Assembly (NCBI GenBank): GCA_013214885.1
Contig: JABSRS010000029.1
Span: forward strand, 1 to 17,167
DNA length: 17,167 nt
DNA from: Gammaproteobacteria bacterium
GTDB lineage: Bacteria > Pseudomonadota > Gammaproteobacteria > Enterobacterales > Psychrobiaceae
Direction of reading: 5' to 3'
Shown: piece by piece, positions 6,953-14,936 of the stretch
How the letters are laid out: every line of letters starts with the position of its first letter
Numbering within the stretch: position 1 is the stretch's first letter
Program-made: the position numbers and the translations under genes
Notes under the pieces: model-generated
What the model saw: only the letters and a program-made list of their open reading frames with translations
The model's database searches: none
What the model was told of the DNA's origin: nothing

Positions 6953-7237
6953 ATGAACTTAGATAAAGCAAAAAAACGAATTGCCAAAAAAGTGAAAATT
7001 GGCTTTAAAGGCTACCCACAAATATCGATTGCGTATTTTGGTAGCTCACAAGATAGTGCAGACGAAGTGGTGATTAGTTTTATTGCCGAAGAGGGACAGG
7101 CGGCCATGGAAGAGCGATTTGCGAGTAAATCTGATGCACGCACTGATGAAATTATCCAATCGGCGATTGTCAAAATAATAGAACGCTCAGAAGCAAAAAC
7201 AGTATTATTGTGCGAAGAGATTAAGCTTAAGTCTTAA
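6953..7237 (+). CDS. Small conserved protein of unknown function
   Basis: The product of 94 residues starts MNLDKAKKRIAKKVKIGFKGYPQ and contains ISIAYFG and ADEVVISFIAEEG, then IVKIIERSEAKTV. Two ATGs are possible (6947 and 6953). The second has GGGG 8 nt before it, while the first lies only 2 nt from that site, so 6953 is preferred. The N-terminus is very basic and amphipathic and the rest looks like a small mixed alpha/beta fold. There is no signal peptide, membrane segment or cysteine motif. I recall similar proteins in other gammaproteobacteria but no function. The esterase gene follows 23 nt later and is probably cotranscribed; this link does not by itself suggest a role. Confidence 0.75.
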   Translation: MNLDKAKKRIAKKVKIGFKGYPQISIAYFGSSQDSADEVVISFIAEEGQAAMEERFASKSDARTDEIIQSAIVKIIERSEAKTVLLCEEIKLKS

Positions 7238-7260
7238 CCAACGGATCTTTAGGATATTTC

Positions 7261-8112
7261 TTGAAATTTATTATTTTTATTGGCTTGCTTACGGTCGGGC
7301 TGACTAATGTTGTTATCGCCAATGATAACAAGGTTAAGGCGTTTGAAATACCTCGAACTACCGTGGTTGAGGTGACCGATTATAGCACTGGACGTTCTTA
7401 CCCATTATTTATCAAATTACCCAAATCCTATCGTAAAAACAACCATAAAAACTATCCCGTCATTTATCTAACCGACGCTTGGTATGCCTTTCAAATAGTC
7501 TCGGGTGCGACTCGGTACCCGATGAATGTTAATAAAATGCAACAGGCGATTATTGTCGGAATTTCCTACCAAAAAGGCTCTAAACGAGATAACTCGCGAG
7601 TCTATGACTACACACCGACCAAGGTTAAATCATGTCGGAAAAAAACCGGTGGCGCGTCAGAGTACATGTCTTTGCTCGAAAATGTGGTGTTTAAATATAT
7701 GGCGCAAAATTATCGGGTCGATCCTAGCAATCGCACCTTTGTCGGTAATTCATTAGGCGGGTTATTAGGCAGTTATATTTTATTGACCAAGCCGCAATTA
7801 TTTAAAAATTACATCTTGGGTAGCCCGTCATATTGGTATGACGATAAATATATATTTAGGTTAGAAGCGATGGCTGCTAGAAAGCAGCCAGTGATTGAGG
7901 CAAAGGTATTTATTGGCATTGGCCAGCGTGAATCTAAAGCATATGACAGCCATTATGAAATGGTTGATGATGCCAAATTGTTTTATCAAAAAATGGTTAA
8001 TTGGCAACAGCCAAAACTAACCACCAAAATGATCGTAATCCCTGACGCCAATCACCAAACGGCTTTTCCAACCACCGCTATCCAAGGGTTATATTGGGCA
8101 CTGGGAAAGTAA
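7261..8112 (+). CDS. Exported esterase-D/IroE-like alpha/beta hydrolase
   Basis: The 283-residue protein starts at TTG (7261), supported by AGGA 6 nt upstream and by the signal peptide it reveals (about 1-20, KFIIFIGLLTVGLTNVVIA); the next in-frame Met is far inside the domain. The body matches the putative esterase family (PF00756): PVIYLTDAW at about 66-74, the nucleophile elbow GNSLGG with Ser164, SPSYWYDD at 188-195, and a likely catalytic His265 in PDANHQTAFP. The acid residue may be Glu224 or Asp229. Relatives hydrolyse siderophore esters, S-formylglutathione or other short esters; the substrate here cannot be named. Export to the periplasm resembles IroE-type enzymes, but no siderophore genes are nearby. 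It is the second gene of a two-gene unit. Confidence 0.82.
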   Translation: MKFIIFIGLLTVGLTNVVIANDNKVKAFEIPRTTVVEVTDYSTGRSYPLFIKLPKSYRKNNHKNYPVIYLTDAWYAFQIVSGATRYPMNVNKMQQAIIVGISYQKGSKRDNSRVYDYTPTKVKSCRKKTGGASEYMSLLENVVFKYMAQNYRVDPSNRTFVGNSLGGLLGSYILLTKPQLFKNYILGSPSYWYDDKYIFRLEAMAARKQPVIEAKVFIGIGQRESKAYDSHYEMVDDAKLFYQKMVNWQQPKLTTKMIVIPDANHQTAFPTTAIQGLYWALGK

Positions 8113-8124
8113 AAGCAAAACAAA

Positions 8125-8158
8125 AAGGCACTATCTGAGCTGTCGCAGATAGTGCCTT
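8125..8158 (-). terminator. Rho-independent terminator of dapB
   Basis: AAGGCACTATCTG (8125-8137) and CAGATAGTGCCTT (8146-8158) form a perfect 13-bp stem with an 8-nt loop. On the minus strand the stem is followed by TTTTTGTTTTGC, an acceptable T-rich tail, placing it 43 bp after the dapB stop. On the plus strand no T run follows, so termination of the esterase transcript from the other side is less certain. A 13-bp part of the right arm, GATAGTGCCTTAA, is repeated at 8166-8178. Confidence 0.85.
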
Positions 8159-8178
8159 AATTAATGATAGTGCCTTAA
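8148..8178. repeat. 13-bp tandem duplication beside the dapB terminator
   Basis: GATAGTGCCTTAA occurs at 8148-8160 and again at 8166-8178, separated by TTAAT (period 18). The second copy extends the terminator arm sequence, as if the stem end had been partly duplicated by slippage. It could pair alternatively with the left arm. Confidence 0.7.
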
Positions 8179-8201
8179 GAATACAGGTTGTCACACCCCA
8201 A

Positions 8202-8933
8202 TTAATCCATTAAATGTTCAAGACCATAAACCAGTTCATTGCGCTTAACCACTTGCTTACAAGCCAGTACCACACCAGGCATAAACGATTCACGGTGTTG
8301 CGAATTGTGTTCAATTTTTAAGGTTTCACTTAAACCGCCAAAGAACACTGTTTGCTGAGCTATTACACCAGGCAAGCGAATTGAGTGCAATTTCACCCCA
8401 CCAATATCGGCACCACGTGCGCCTTCAACTAATTCTTTGTCGCTGGTCTTAATGGCAGCTTTAGTGCGAGCCGCATTGATCATTTCGGCAGTGCGAATGC
8501 CAGTACCCGACGGACTTTCTTCTTTTTGCGGACTATGAGCTTCAATGATTTCAACATCAGGCAGATACTTTGCAGCTTCGGCGGCGAACTTCATCATTAG
8601 CACCGCACCGACTGAAAAATTCGGCGCGATTAAGCCACCTAAGTTTTTTTCAGCAGCTAGCTGTTGGAGCTGAGCAACCTGATCTTCAACAAAACCACTG
8701 GTGCCAATGACTGGGCGAGCACCAGCATTTAAAATAATTTTGGTGTTGGCAAAACCAGCTGAAGCGGCGGTAAAATCGACCACAACATCAGGCTTAAATT
8801 GATTAATTTTTGCAGCTAAATCATCTTGATAATCAATTTCACCGACTAAGGTAAGTTCACTATCATTGTTGATTGCTTTTACGGCCTCTTGGCCCATGCG
8901 CCCGCGGGCACCGTTTATTAATACTTTGGTCAT
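8202..8933 (-). CDS. dapB: 4-hydroxy-tetrahydrodipicolinate reductase
   Basis: DapB reduces 4-hydroxy-tetrahydrodipicolinate to tetrahydrodipicolinate with NAD(P)H in the lysine and diaminopimelate pathway. The 243-residue protein has the dinucleotide motif GARGRMGQ at 8-15, VVDFTAASA (51-59), GTSGF (77-81), IAPNFSVGA (102-110), and the active-site block EIIEAHSPQKEESPSGTG with His133 and Lys137 at the positions of the E. coli catalytic His159 and Lys163. Length is at the short end: the E. coli enzyme has 273 residues, and several other bacteria have this compact form. The ATG at 8933 has only a weak AGAAA site; a TATAAA lies upstream near 8955. It has its own terminator and is separated from the ilv operon by a noncoding repeat-like element, so it is probably monocistronic. 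carA, its neighbour in many gammaproteobacteria, is absent here. Confidence 0.93.
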   Translation of the reverse strand: MTKVLINGARGRMGQEAVKAINNDSELTLVGEIDYQDDLAAKINQFKPDVVVDFTAASAGFANTKIILNAGARPVIGTSGFVEDQVAQLQQLAAEKNLGGLIAPNFSVGAVLMMKFAAEAAKYLPDVEIIEAHSPQKEESPSGTGIRTAEMINAARTKAAIKTSDKELVEGARGADIGGVKLHSIRLPGVIAQQTVFFGGLSETLKIEHNSQHRESFMPGVVLACKQVVKRNELVYGLEHLMD

Positions 8934-8968
8934 TTTAATATTTCTGTTTATTGTTTTATAAAATTACG

Positions 8969-9118
8969 TGATAGGACAAGGAATCTTTCCACAAGTCGCC
9001 GTAAATACTTCACTGCTCCGCGAACTTCCTTGTGTCAAAGACACAAGGTTTTGCATCGGCTCTAGGCTATGCTTTAGCATCCATGCTAAAGAAGCTTGTT
9101 CCGCCTTATCCTACTGCG
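8969..9118. repeat. MITE-like noncoding element with two perfect hairpins
   Basis: The gap between dapB and the aminotransferase gene holds a stretch unlike ordinary spacer. It contains a 9-bp stem CCTTGTGTC/GACACAAGG with an AAA loop (9028-9048) and a second 9-bp stem CTTTAGCAT/ATGCTAAAG with a CC centre (9072-9091). The ends carry imperfect inverted AGGACAAGG (8973-8981) and, on the other strand, AGGATAAGG (within 9100-9112). An open frame across it has no protein-like character. The design suggests a dispersed intergenic repeat or MITE; boundaries are approximate and copy number cannot be seen from one window. Confidence 0.5.
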
Positions 9119-9150
9119 CCATCAATGCTGGTATTGTAAGGAGTGTTAAT

Positions 9151-10269
9151 TTATTTCAACGCTGATTTCAGCGCCGCAAGGCACAATGCAACATTTTCGC
9201 TGCGAGCGGCATAGCCCATTAAGCCAATCCGCCATGCTTTGCCTGCTAGTACACCAAGTCCAGCACCAATTTCGAGGTTAAATTCGTTGAGTAAAGTGGC
9301 GCGTACTGCGGCGTCATCAACCCCAGCTGGGATCTTGACGGTGTTAAGTTGCGGCAAACGATAAGCTTCATCGACAATGAATTCAATGCCTAATTCGGTT
9401 AATCCCGCTTTTAATGCCTGATGTTGCTTGGCATGACGGGCCCAAGCGTTTTCGAGCCCTTCTTGTTGCAACATTAATAATGATTCATGCAAGGCGTAGA
9501 GTGAATTAACGGGCGCGGTATGGTGATAGCTACGTTTACCTTTGCCACTCCAATATCCCATCACCAATGTTTGGTCGAGGAACCAGCTTTGCACTTTGCT
9601 GTCACGTTGTTCTAGCTTAGCAACTGCGCGGGGGCCAAAGCTCACTGGTGAAATACCAGGGACGCAAGATAGACATTTTTGACTGCCTGAATATATCGCA
9701 TCAATTCCCCAGTCATCAACTCGTAGTTCAACCCCACCAAGTGAGGTTACGGCATCGACGATTGATAATGCGTCATTATCGCGGGCAATTTGGCATAAGG
9801 TTTTGGCATCTGATAACGCGCCCGTTGATGTTTCAGCGTGAACAAAGGCTAAAAATTTAGCATCAGGATTAGCTTTAAAGGCGGCGGTGACTTTATCGCA
9901 ATCAACAGGGTGTCCCCATTGATCTTCGACCACTACTGCTATGCCGCCAAGACGTTCGACATTTTCAACCATCCGACTGCCAAATACGCCATTAACACAG
10001 ACAATGACTTTTTCGCCAGGCTCAACCAGATTAACAAAACAGGTTTCCATCCCAGCAGAGCCAGGCGCTGAAACCGCAATGGTAAATTCGTTGGTGGTTT
10101 GAAATGCGTATTTTAATAACTCTTTGACTTCATCCATCATGCCAATAAACTCAGGATCTAAGTGGCCGATTGTTGGACGACCCAATGCTGATAACACGCG
10201 TGGTGAAACATCGCTTGGGCCAGGCCCCATTAAGGTACGGGGTGTTGGATGAAATGAAGTAATGGTCAT
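9151..10269 (-). CDS. Class V aminotransferase, alanine-glyoxylate / serine-pyruvate type
   Basis: This 372-residue PLP enzyme begins with the typical [16 protein letters not shown] and has [10 protein letters not shown] (67-76), AETSTGAL (145-152), the cofactor-binding Asp172 in [10 protein letters not shown], and the Schiff-base Lys198 in [13 protein letters not shown]. These place it in the alanine:glyoxylate/serine:pyruvate branch of the class V aminotransferases. Likely chemistry is amino transfer between alanine or serine and glyoxylate or a related oxo acid; the true substrate is not readable from sequence. The gene starts 10 nt after the ilvA stop, with AAGGA overlapping that junction, so it is the last gene of the ilv transcript. 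That position is not part of the classical ilvGMEDA operon. It may link glycine/serine and pyruvate or threonine pools to branched-chain synthesis, which is inference. Confidence 0.87.
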   Translation of the reverse strand: MTITSFHPTPRTLMGPGPSDVSPRVLSALGRPTIGHLDPEFIGMMDEVKELLKYAFQTTNEFTIAVSAPGSAGMETCFVNLVEPGEKVIVCVNGVFGSRMVENVERLGGIAVVVEDQWGHPVDCDKVTAAFKANPDAKFLAFVHAETSTGALSDAKTLCQIARDNDALSIVDAVTSLGGVELRVDDWGIDAIYSGSQKCLSCVPGISPVSFGPRAVAKLEQRDSKVQSWFLDQTLVMGYWSGKGKRSYHHTAPVNSLYALHESLLMLQQEGLENAWARHAKQHQALKAGLTELGIEFIVDEAYRLPQLNTVKIPAGVDDAAVRATLLNEFNLEIGAGLGVLAGKAWRIGLMGYAARSENVALCLAALKSALK

Positions 10270-10279
10270 TGTTGTTCCT

Positions 10280-11812
10280 TTAAGAAGTTAAAAATACGCT
10301 ATAAGCAGGGTTTTTTGTTTCATCTTTATATTGATAGCCTAAAGCCTCTAGGTGACTGGTAAAGTCAGCTAATTGCTCGTCAGGTAACTCGAAACCTGCC
10401 AAGACGCGGCCAAAGGCAGCACCATGGTTGCGATAATGAAATAAACTAATATTCCAATTCTCACCCATGGTGGTTAAAAAGTTCATTAATGCCCCTGGGC
10501 ATTCTGGAAATTCAAAACTAAAGATCCGTTCGGTGATTGGCTCGCAGGGTCTGCCACCAACCATGTAACGAACATGGAGTTTTGCTAATTCATTGTGAGA
10601 GAGATCTTGCGCAGCATAGCCTTGCTGGCCAAGTTCTTCAATCATTGAGTTTAATTCAGTTTCACCATTGGCTAATTTCAGTCCAACAAAAATATTGGCA
10701 CTGTCACTACTGGCATAACGATAGTTAAACTCGGTAATGGCACGGCCGCCCAAGATACTGCAAAATTTGCGAAAGCTGCCTTTTTGCTCGGGAATGGTCA
10801 CTGCCATGATCCCTTCTTTTTTCTCACCTAATTCACAGCGTTCTGAGACATAGCGCAGACCGTGAAAATTAACATTGGCACCAGAAAGAATCGCCACTAA
10901 GTGCTGATCGCTTAATTGATGTTGTTGCTGATATTTTTTAAGTCCAGCCAACGCTAGGGCGCCTGACGGTTCTGCAATGGCGCGGGTGTCTTCAAAAATA
11001 TCTTTGACCGCAGCGCATATTTCATCACTGGATACACTAATCATCGCATCAACGTATTGATTAGCTAATCTAAAAGTTTCATCACCAATGCGCTTAACCG
11101 CCACACCATCGGCAAATAAGCCAACCCGATCTAAATCAACCGGTTTACCAGCGGCTAAAGCAGCGGTGAGGCAGGCTGAGTCTTGGGACTCAACCCCAAT
11201 GATTTTAATATCGGGGCGGAGCATTTTTAAATACACCGCAATGCCAGCGATTAAACCACCGCCACCAACGGGTACAAATACCGCATTGATTTGGCGATGC
11301 TGTTGCAACAGTTCCATCGCGACGGTACCTTGACCAGCAATAACATCGCAATCATCGAACGGTGGGATTAAGATCATCCCTTGGGTCTGAGCCAGCATTT
11401 TTGCGTGTTGATTGGCTTGATCGAAATTGTCGCCATGGAGCACGACTTTGCCGCCAAACCCTTTAACAGCATCGACTTTAATGTCGGGCGTGGTGCGGGG
11501 CATCACAATGGTCGCATTGGTGCCACGCGTTTTGGCAGACAGGGCAACGCCTTGAGCGTGATTGCCTGCCGATGCTGCGACAACGCCACAAGCTAGTTGC
11601 TCAGCATTAAGCTGAGCAAGTTTGTTATAGGCACCGCGTAGTTTAAAACTATATACTGGCTGCTTATCTTCGCGCTTTAGTAAAACGTTATTACCTAAAC
11701 GGCTTGATAATTTTTTTAGTGAGTCAAGCGGCGTTACGCAAGCAACATCATAAACCTGCGCCTGTAAAATTTTCTTTAAATAATCGAGACCGCTAAGTGG
11801 TGACTCTGACAT
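10280..11812 (-). CDS. ilvA: Threonine ammonia-lyase, biosynthetic
   Basis: IlvA deaminates threonine to 2-oxobutanoate, the committed step to isoleucine, and is normally inhibited by isoleucine. The 510-residue length matches the E. coli enzyme (514). The catalytic domain shows PVYSFKLRGAYNKL with PLP-binding Lys57, SAGNHAQG (81-88) and the phosphate-binding GGGGL (183-187). The C-terminal part carries two ACT-like regulatory domains (about 330-400 and 425-500) with FRKFCSILGGRAITEFNYRY and FPECPGALMNFLTTMGENWNISLFHYRNHG, so allosteric control by isoleucine and valine should be intact. It begins 2 nt after the ilvD stop, with AGGA inside the end of ilvD, implying translational coupling. It is followed after 10 nt by the class V aminotransferase. 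Confidence 0.96.
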   Translation of the reverse strand: MSESPLSGLDYLKKILQAQVYDVACVTPLDSLKKLSSRLGNNVLLKREDKQPVYSFKLRGAYNKLAQLNAEQLACGVVAASAGNHAQGVALSAKTRGTNATIVMPRTTPDIKVDAVKGFGGKVVLHGDNFDQANQHAKMLAQTQGMILIPPFDDCDVIAGQGTVAMELLQQHRQINAVFVPVGGGGLIAGIAVYLKMLRPDIKIIGVESQDSACLTAALAAGKPVDLDRVGLFADGVAVKRIGDETFRLANQYVDAMISVSSDEICAAVKDIFEDTRAIAEPSGALALAGLKKYQQQHQLSDQHLVAILSGANVNFHGLRYVSERCELGEKKEGIMAVTIPEQKGSFRKFCSILGGRAITEFNYRYASSDSANIFVGLKLANGETELNSMIEELGQQGYAAQDLSHNELAKLHVRYMVGGRPCEPITERIFSFEFPECPGALMNFLTTMGENWNISLFHYRNHGAAFGRVLAGFELPDEQLADFTSHLEALGYQYKDETKNPAYSVFLTS

Positions 11813-11814
11813 TA

Positions 11815-13671
11815 TTAATCTTCCTGTTCAAATAAGGCAGGATCGCGGATCGCGCCCATATCTGCACTCGTGGCCATCATCGCATAGGCTTGCAACGCAA
11901 TTGAAACCTTGCGTTGACGATCAATCGGTTTCCACGCTTGTTTGCCTTTAGCGTCCATCGCACTGCGTCGACTCGCTAGCTCAAGTGGGCTAATGCGAAT
12001 GGCAATACCACGGTTTGGAATATCGATATCAATAATGTCATTTTCTTCAACTAAGCCAATATCGCCACCTGATGCCGCTTCTGGTGAAACATGGCCAATT
12101 GATAGCCCTGAAGTACCGCCAGAGAAACGACCGTCGGTGATTAAGGCACAAGCTTTACCCAGTCCCATCGATTTAAGGTAAGTGCTCGGGTACAGCATTT
12201 CTTGCATTCCTGGGCCGCCTTTAGGACCTTCATAACGTATAACCACGACATCGCCAGCACCAACCTCACCCGCTAAAATTCCCTTAACGGCACTGTCTTG
12301 GCTTTCGAAAATTCGTGCCGGACCAGAGAAGGTTAAGTTATCATCATCAACCCCAGCGGTTTTGACGATACAGCCTTTGGTTGCAAGGTTGCCCGAAAGT
12401 ACAGCAAGGCCACCTTCTAAGCTAAAGGCATGTTCGATGCTGCGAATACAACCGTTAGCGCGGTCATCATCTAGAGTGTCCCAGCGACATGACTGGCTAA
12501 ATGCTTTGACGGTACGGATGCCCGCTGGACCTGCACGGTAAAAATCTTTAACGCTTTGATCTTCGGTCACGGTAATATCGTATTTGGCAATGATGTCAGC
12601 CAAGGATAAACCGATCATGCTACGGATTTCGGTGTGCATTAATCCGGCGCGCGCTAGCTCACCTAAAATGGCGACTATGCCACCGGCGCGGTGAACATCT
12701 TCCATATGATATTTAGGCGTTGATGGCGCGACTTTACACAATTGCGGCACGAGGCGTGATAGTCGGTCGATATCACTCATGGTGAAATCAACTTTGCCTT
12801 CTTGGGCTATCGCAATTAAATGTAACACCGTATTGGTCGAGCCGCCCATCGCGATATCTAGGGTCATCGCATTTTCAAAGGCTTGTTTGGTAGCAATATT
12901 ACGCGGCAGGGCGAGTTGATCGTCTTGCTGATAAAACGCCTTACAAAGCTTCATGATCTCTTTACCAGAATTGATAAATAAGGCTTCACGATCGCTGTGA
13001 GTTGCTAACATTGAACCATTACCTGGCTGGGCTAAACCTAAGGCCTCGGCTAGGCAGTTCATTGAGTTTGCGGTAAACATGCCTGAACATGAACCACAAG
13101 TAGGACAAGCAGAGCGTTCAACTTGGTCGCTTTGCTCATCACTGATATTTTTGTCGGCACCCATAATCATGGCATCGACCAGATCTAACTTAATAATTTG
13201 GTCTGAAAGCTTGGTTTTACCCGCTTCCATTGGGCCACCGGAGACAAAAATTACTGGGATGTTAAGGCGCATTGCTGCCATCATCATTCCTGGGGTAATT
13301 TTGTCACAGTTCGAGATACACACCATGGCATCGGCGCAGTGAGCATTTACCATGTATTCAACCGAATCGGCAATCAGCTCACGCGATGGTAAGCTATACA
13401 ACATGCCAGAGTGGCCCATCGCAATACCGTCATCTACCGCAATAGTATTAAACTCTTTTGCGACACCGCCAGCGGCTTCAATTGAGCGCGCGACCAGTTG
13501 TCCCATGTCTTTTAAATGAACATGACCAGGTACAAATTGGGTAAAAGAGTTAACAACAGCAATGATTGGTTTACCAAAATCATCGTCTGTCATACCTGTT
13601 GCGCGCCAAAGGGCACGAGCACCAGCCATGTTGCGGCCTTGAGTAGATGTTGCTGAACGTAGTTTTGCCAT
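11815..13671 (-). CDS. ilvD: Dihydroxy-acid dehydratase
   Basis: IlvD dehydrates 2,3-dihydroxyisovalerate and 2,3-dihydroxy-3-methylvalerate to the oxo acids that precede valine/leucine and isoleucine. The 618-residue length equals the usual enterobacterial size. Iron-sulfur ligands are visible at Cys122 in CISNCDK and at Cys195 in [12 protein letters not shown] (Cys189, Cys192, Cys195), with Lys124 in the position of the Mg-binding carbamylated lysine. Conserved [19 protein letters not shown] and the ends [19 protein letters not shown] and [10 protein letters not shown] are intact. The gene lies 25 nt after ilvE with a weak AGAGAT ribosome site, and ilvA follows 2 nt downstream. Nothing suggests truncation. 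Confidence 0.97.
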   Translation of the reverse strand: MAKLRSATSTQGRNMAGARALWRATGMTDDDFGKPIIAVVNSFTQFVPGHVHLKDMGQLVARSIEAAGGVAKEFNTIAVDDGIAMGHSGMLYSLPSRELIADSVEYMVNAHCADAMVCISNCDKITPGMMMAAMRLNIPVIFVSGGPMEAGKTKLSDQIIKLDLVDAMIMGADKNISDEQSDQVERSACPTCGSCSGMFTANSMNCLAEALGLAQPGNGSMLATHSDREALFINSGKEIMKLCKAFYQQDDQLALPRNIATKQAFENAMTLDIAMGGSTNTVLHLIAIAQEGKVDFTMSDIDRLSRLVPQLCKVAPSTPKYHMEDVHRAGGIVAILGELARAGLMHTEIRSMIGLSLADIIAKYDITVTEDQSVKDFYRAGPAGIRTVKAFSQSCRWDTLDDDRANGCIRSIEHAFSLEGGLAVLSGNLATKGCIVKTAGVDDDNLTFSGPARIFESQDSAVKGILAGEVGAGDVVVIRYEGPKGGPGMQEMLYPSTYLKSMGLGKACALITDGRFSGGTSGLSIGHVSPEAASGGDIGLVEENDIIDIDIPNRGIAIRISPLELASRRSAMDAKGKQAWKPIDRQRKVSIALQAYAMMATSADMGAIRDPALFEQED

Positions 13672-13696
13672 GGGGATCTCTATCTAAATTGAAAAA

Positions 13697-14623
13697 TTAA
13701 TCAATGCTTTCTAACCAACCGTGAGTATCTTCGGTGGTGCCATCAAATAGGCCAAAGAAAGCGTTTTGGATTTTGCGGGTAACATCACCCATTTTACCTG
13801 TACCGACAGTAATACCATCAACCGAGCGTACTGCTATTTCAGAGGCGGTACCACACATGAAGAATTCATCAGCGAGGTACAACGACTCACGAGAAATTAG
13901 CTCTTCTCGGATCTCATAGCCCATTTCTTTGGCCAGGATCATTACTGTGTCACGGGTTAAGCCAGATAAGATTGATGCGCTAGCTGGTGGCGTGTAAAGA
14001 ACACCTTTACGCACTAAGAATAAGTTTTGACCTGCGCCTTCGCTGACATAGTTGTTAATGTCTAGTGCGATACCTTCGGTGTAGCCGTGACGACGAGCTT
14101 CCATTGAAATTAACTGTGAAGACAAGTAGTTACCACCAGCTTTCGCTGCGGTTGGCATGGTATTCGGGGCTAAACGGTTCCATGAAGAAACACCGACATC
14201 AACGCCATTTTCACGGGCTTCATCGCCTAAGTATGCACCCCAGAAGAATGCAGCGATCATTAGGTCAGCTTCTGCACCTAGTGGTGGACGAAGACCCATA
14301 CCGATATCACCGTAAAATGCTAGCGGACGTAAGTAGGCATCTTCTAGACCATTGTTTTTAATCGCATCTTTACACGCTTGAATCACTTCTTCTTTGGTGT
14401 AAGGAATGGTCATTTGGTAAATTTTTGCCGAATTGAATAAGCGCTCAATGTGTTCTTCTAACCGGAAAATAATGGTGCCTTTTGGCGTTTTGTAAGCTCT
14501 AATCCCTTCAAAAACTGAAGAGCCATAATGAAGCGCGTGACTCATGACGTGGACGGTAGCATTTTTCCAAGGCATGAATTTACCGTTAAACCATATCAGT
14601 TCTGGAGTGTTCGCGTTCGACAT
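13697..14623 (-). CDS. ilvE: Branched-chain amino acid aminotransferase
   Basis: IlvE transfers the amino group from glutamate to the branched-chain oxo acids in the last step to valine, isoleucine and leucine. The 308-residue protein has the fold-type IV PLP features: HYGSSVFEGIRAY (32-44), YLRPLAFYGDIGMG (97-110), PLP Lys161 in PTAAKAGGNYLSSQ, and NNYVSEGAGQNLFLV, followed by SILSGLTRDTVM. Length and motifs match the E. coli enzyme. An AAGGA site precedes the ATG by 8 nt. It is 45 nt downstream of ilvM, the largest gap inside the operon; I see no promoter or terminator there. ilvD follows after 25 nt. Confidence 0.96.
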   Translation of the reverse strand: MSNANTPELIWFNGKFMPWKNATVHVMSHALHYGSSVFEGIRAYKTPKGTIIFRLEEHIERLFNSAKIYQMTIPYTKEEVIQACKDAIKNNGLEDAYLRPLAFYGDIGMGLRPPLGAEADLMIAAFFWGAYLGDEARENGVDVGVSSWNRLAPNTMPTAAKAGGNYLSSQLISMEARRHGYTEGIALDINNYVSEGAGQNLFLVRKGVLYTPPASASILSGLTRDTVMILAKEMGYEIREELISRESLYLADEFFMCGTASEIAVRSVDGITVGTGKMGDVTRKIQNAFFGLFDGTTEDTHGWLESID

Positions 14624-14668
14624 ATCTTTATTCCTTAATTATTTATAGGCCTGCATTTTCGTTGAATG

Positions 14669-14935
14669 CTAGGCGCGTTTTTCTTGGTTAACTTCGGTCA
14701 GGTCTATTACCTGAGTCACATCGATTAATTTCTCTAGCTGCTTGCTTAGCAAGCGAATATTACGCTCGCTGCTAACCGTTATTTCTAAGGTTGATTGCTC
14801 GCTGTGCCAGCTCATTAACTCTACCTTAAAGCCACGGTGGCGCGCTACTCGCAACACCCGTTCAAGCACTTCTGGACTTGAATTTAAGGTAAGTTTTAGG
14901 GTGTTTGTCTGTAAAGGCATTGATACAGTTTTCAT
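14669..14935 (-). CDS. ilvM: Acetolactate synthase II regulatory (small) subunit
   Basis: The 88-residue protein is a single ACT domain (LKLTLNSSPEVLERVLRVARHRGF, SWHSEQSTLEITVSSERNIRLLSKQLEKL), the usual size for IlvM. It stabilises and activates the IlvG catalytic subunit. The ATG lies one base after the ilvG stop (TAA-T-ATG), using the GAGAG at the end of ilvG as ribosome site, so equimolar coupled translation is expected. In E. coli, the IlvG/IlvM isozyme is relatively insensitive to valine; whether that holds here is inferred from type. Confidence 0.93.
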   Translation of the reverse strand: MKTVSMPLQTNTLKLTLNSSPEVLERVLRVARHRGFKVELMSWHSEQSTLEITVSSERNIRLLSKQLEKLIDVTQVIDLTEVNQEKRA

Positions 14936-14936
14936 A

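Noticed and set aside
8968..9165. A 65-residue open frame between dapB and the aminotransferase gene
   Set aside because: It runs through both hairpins and into the 3' end of the aminotransferase gene on the opposite strand, has no ribosome site and no protein-like pattern.
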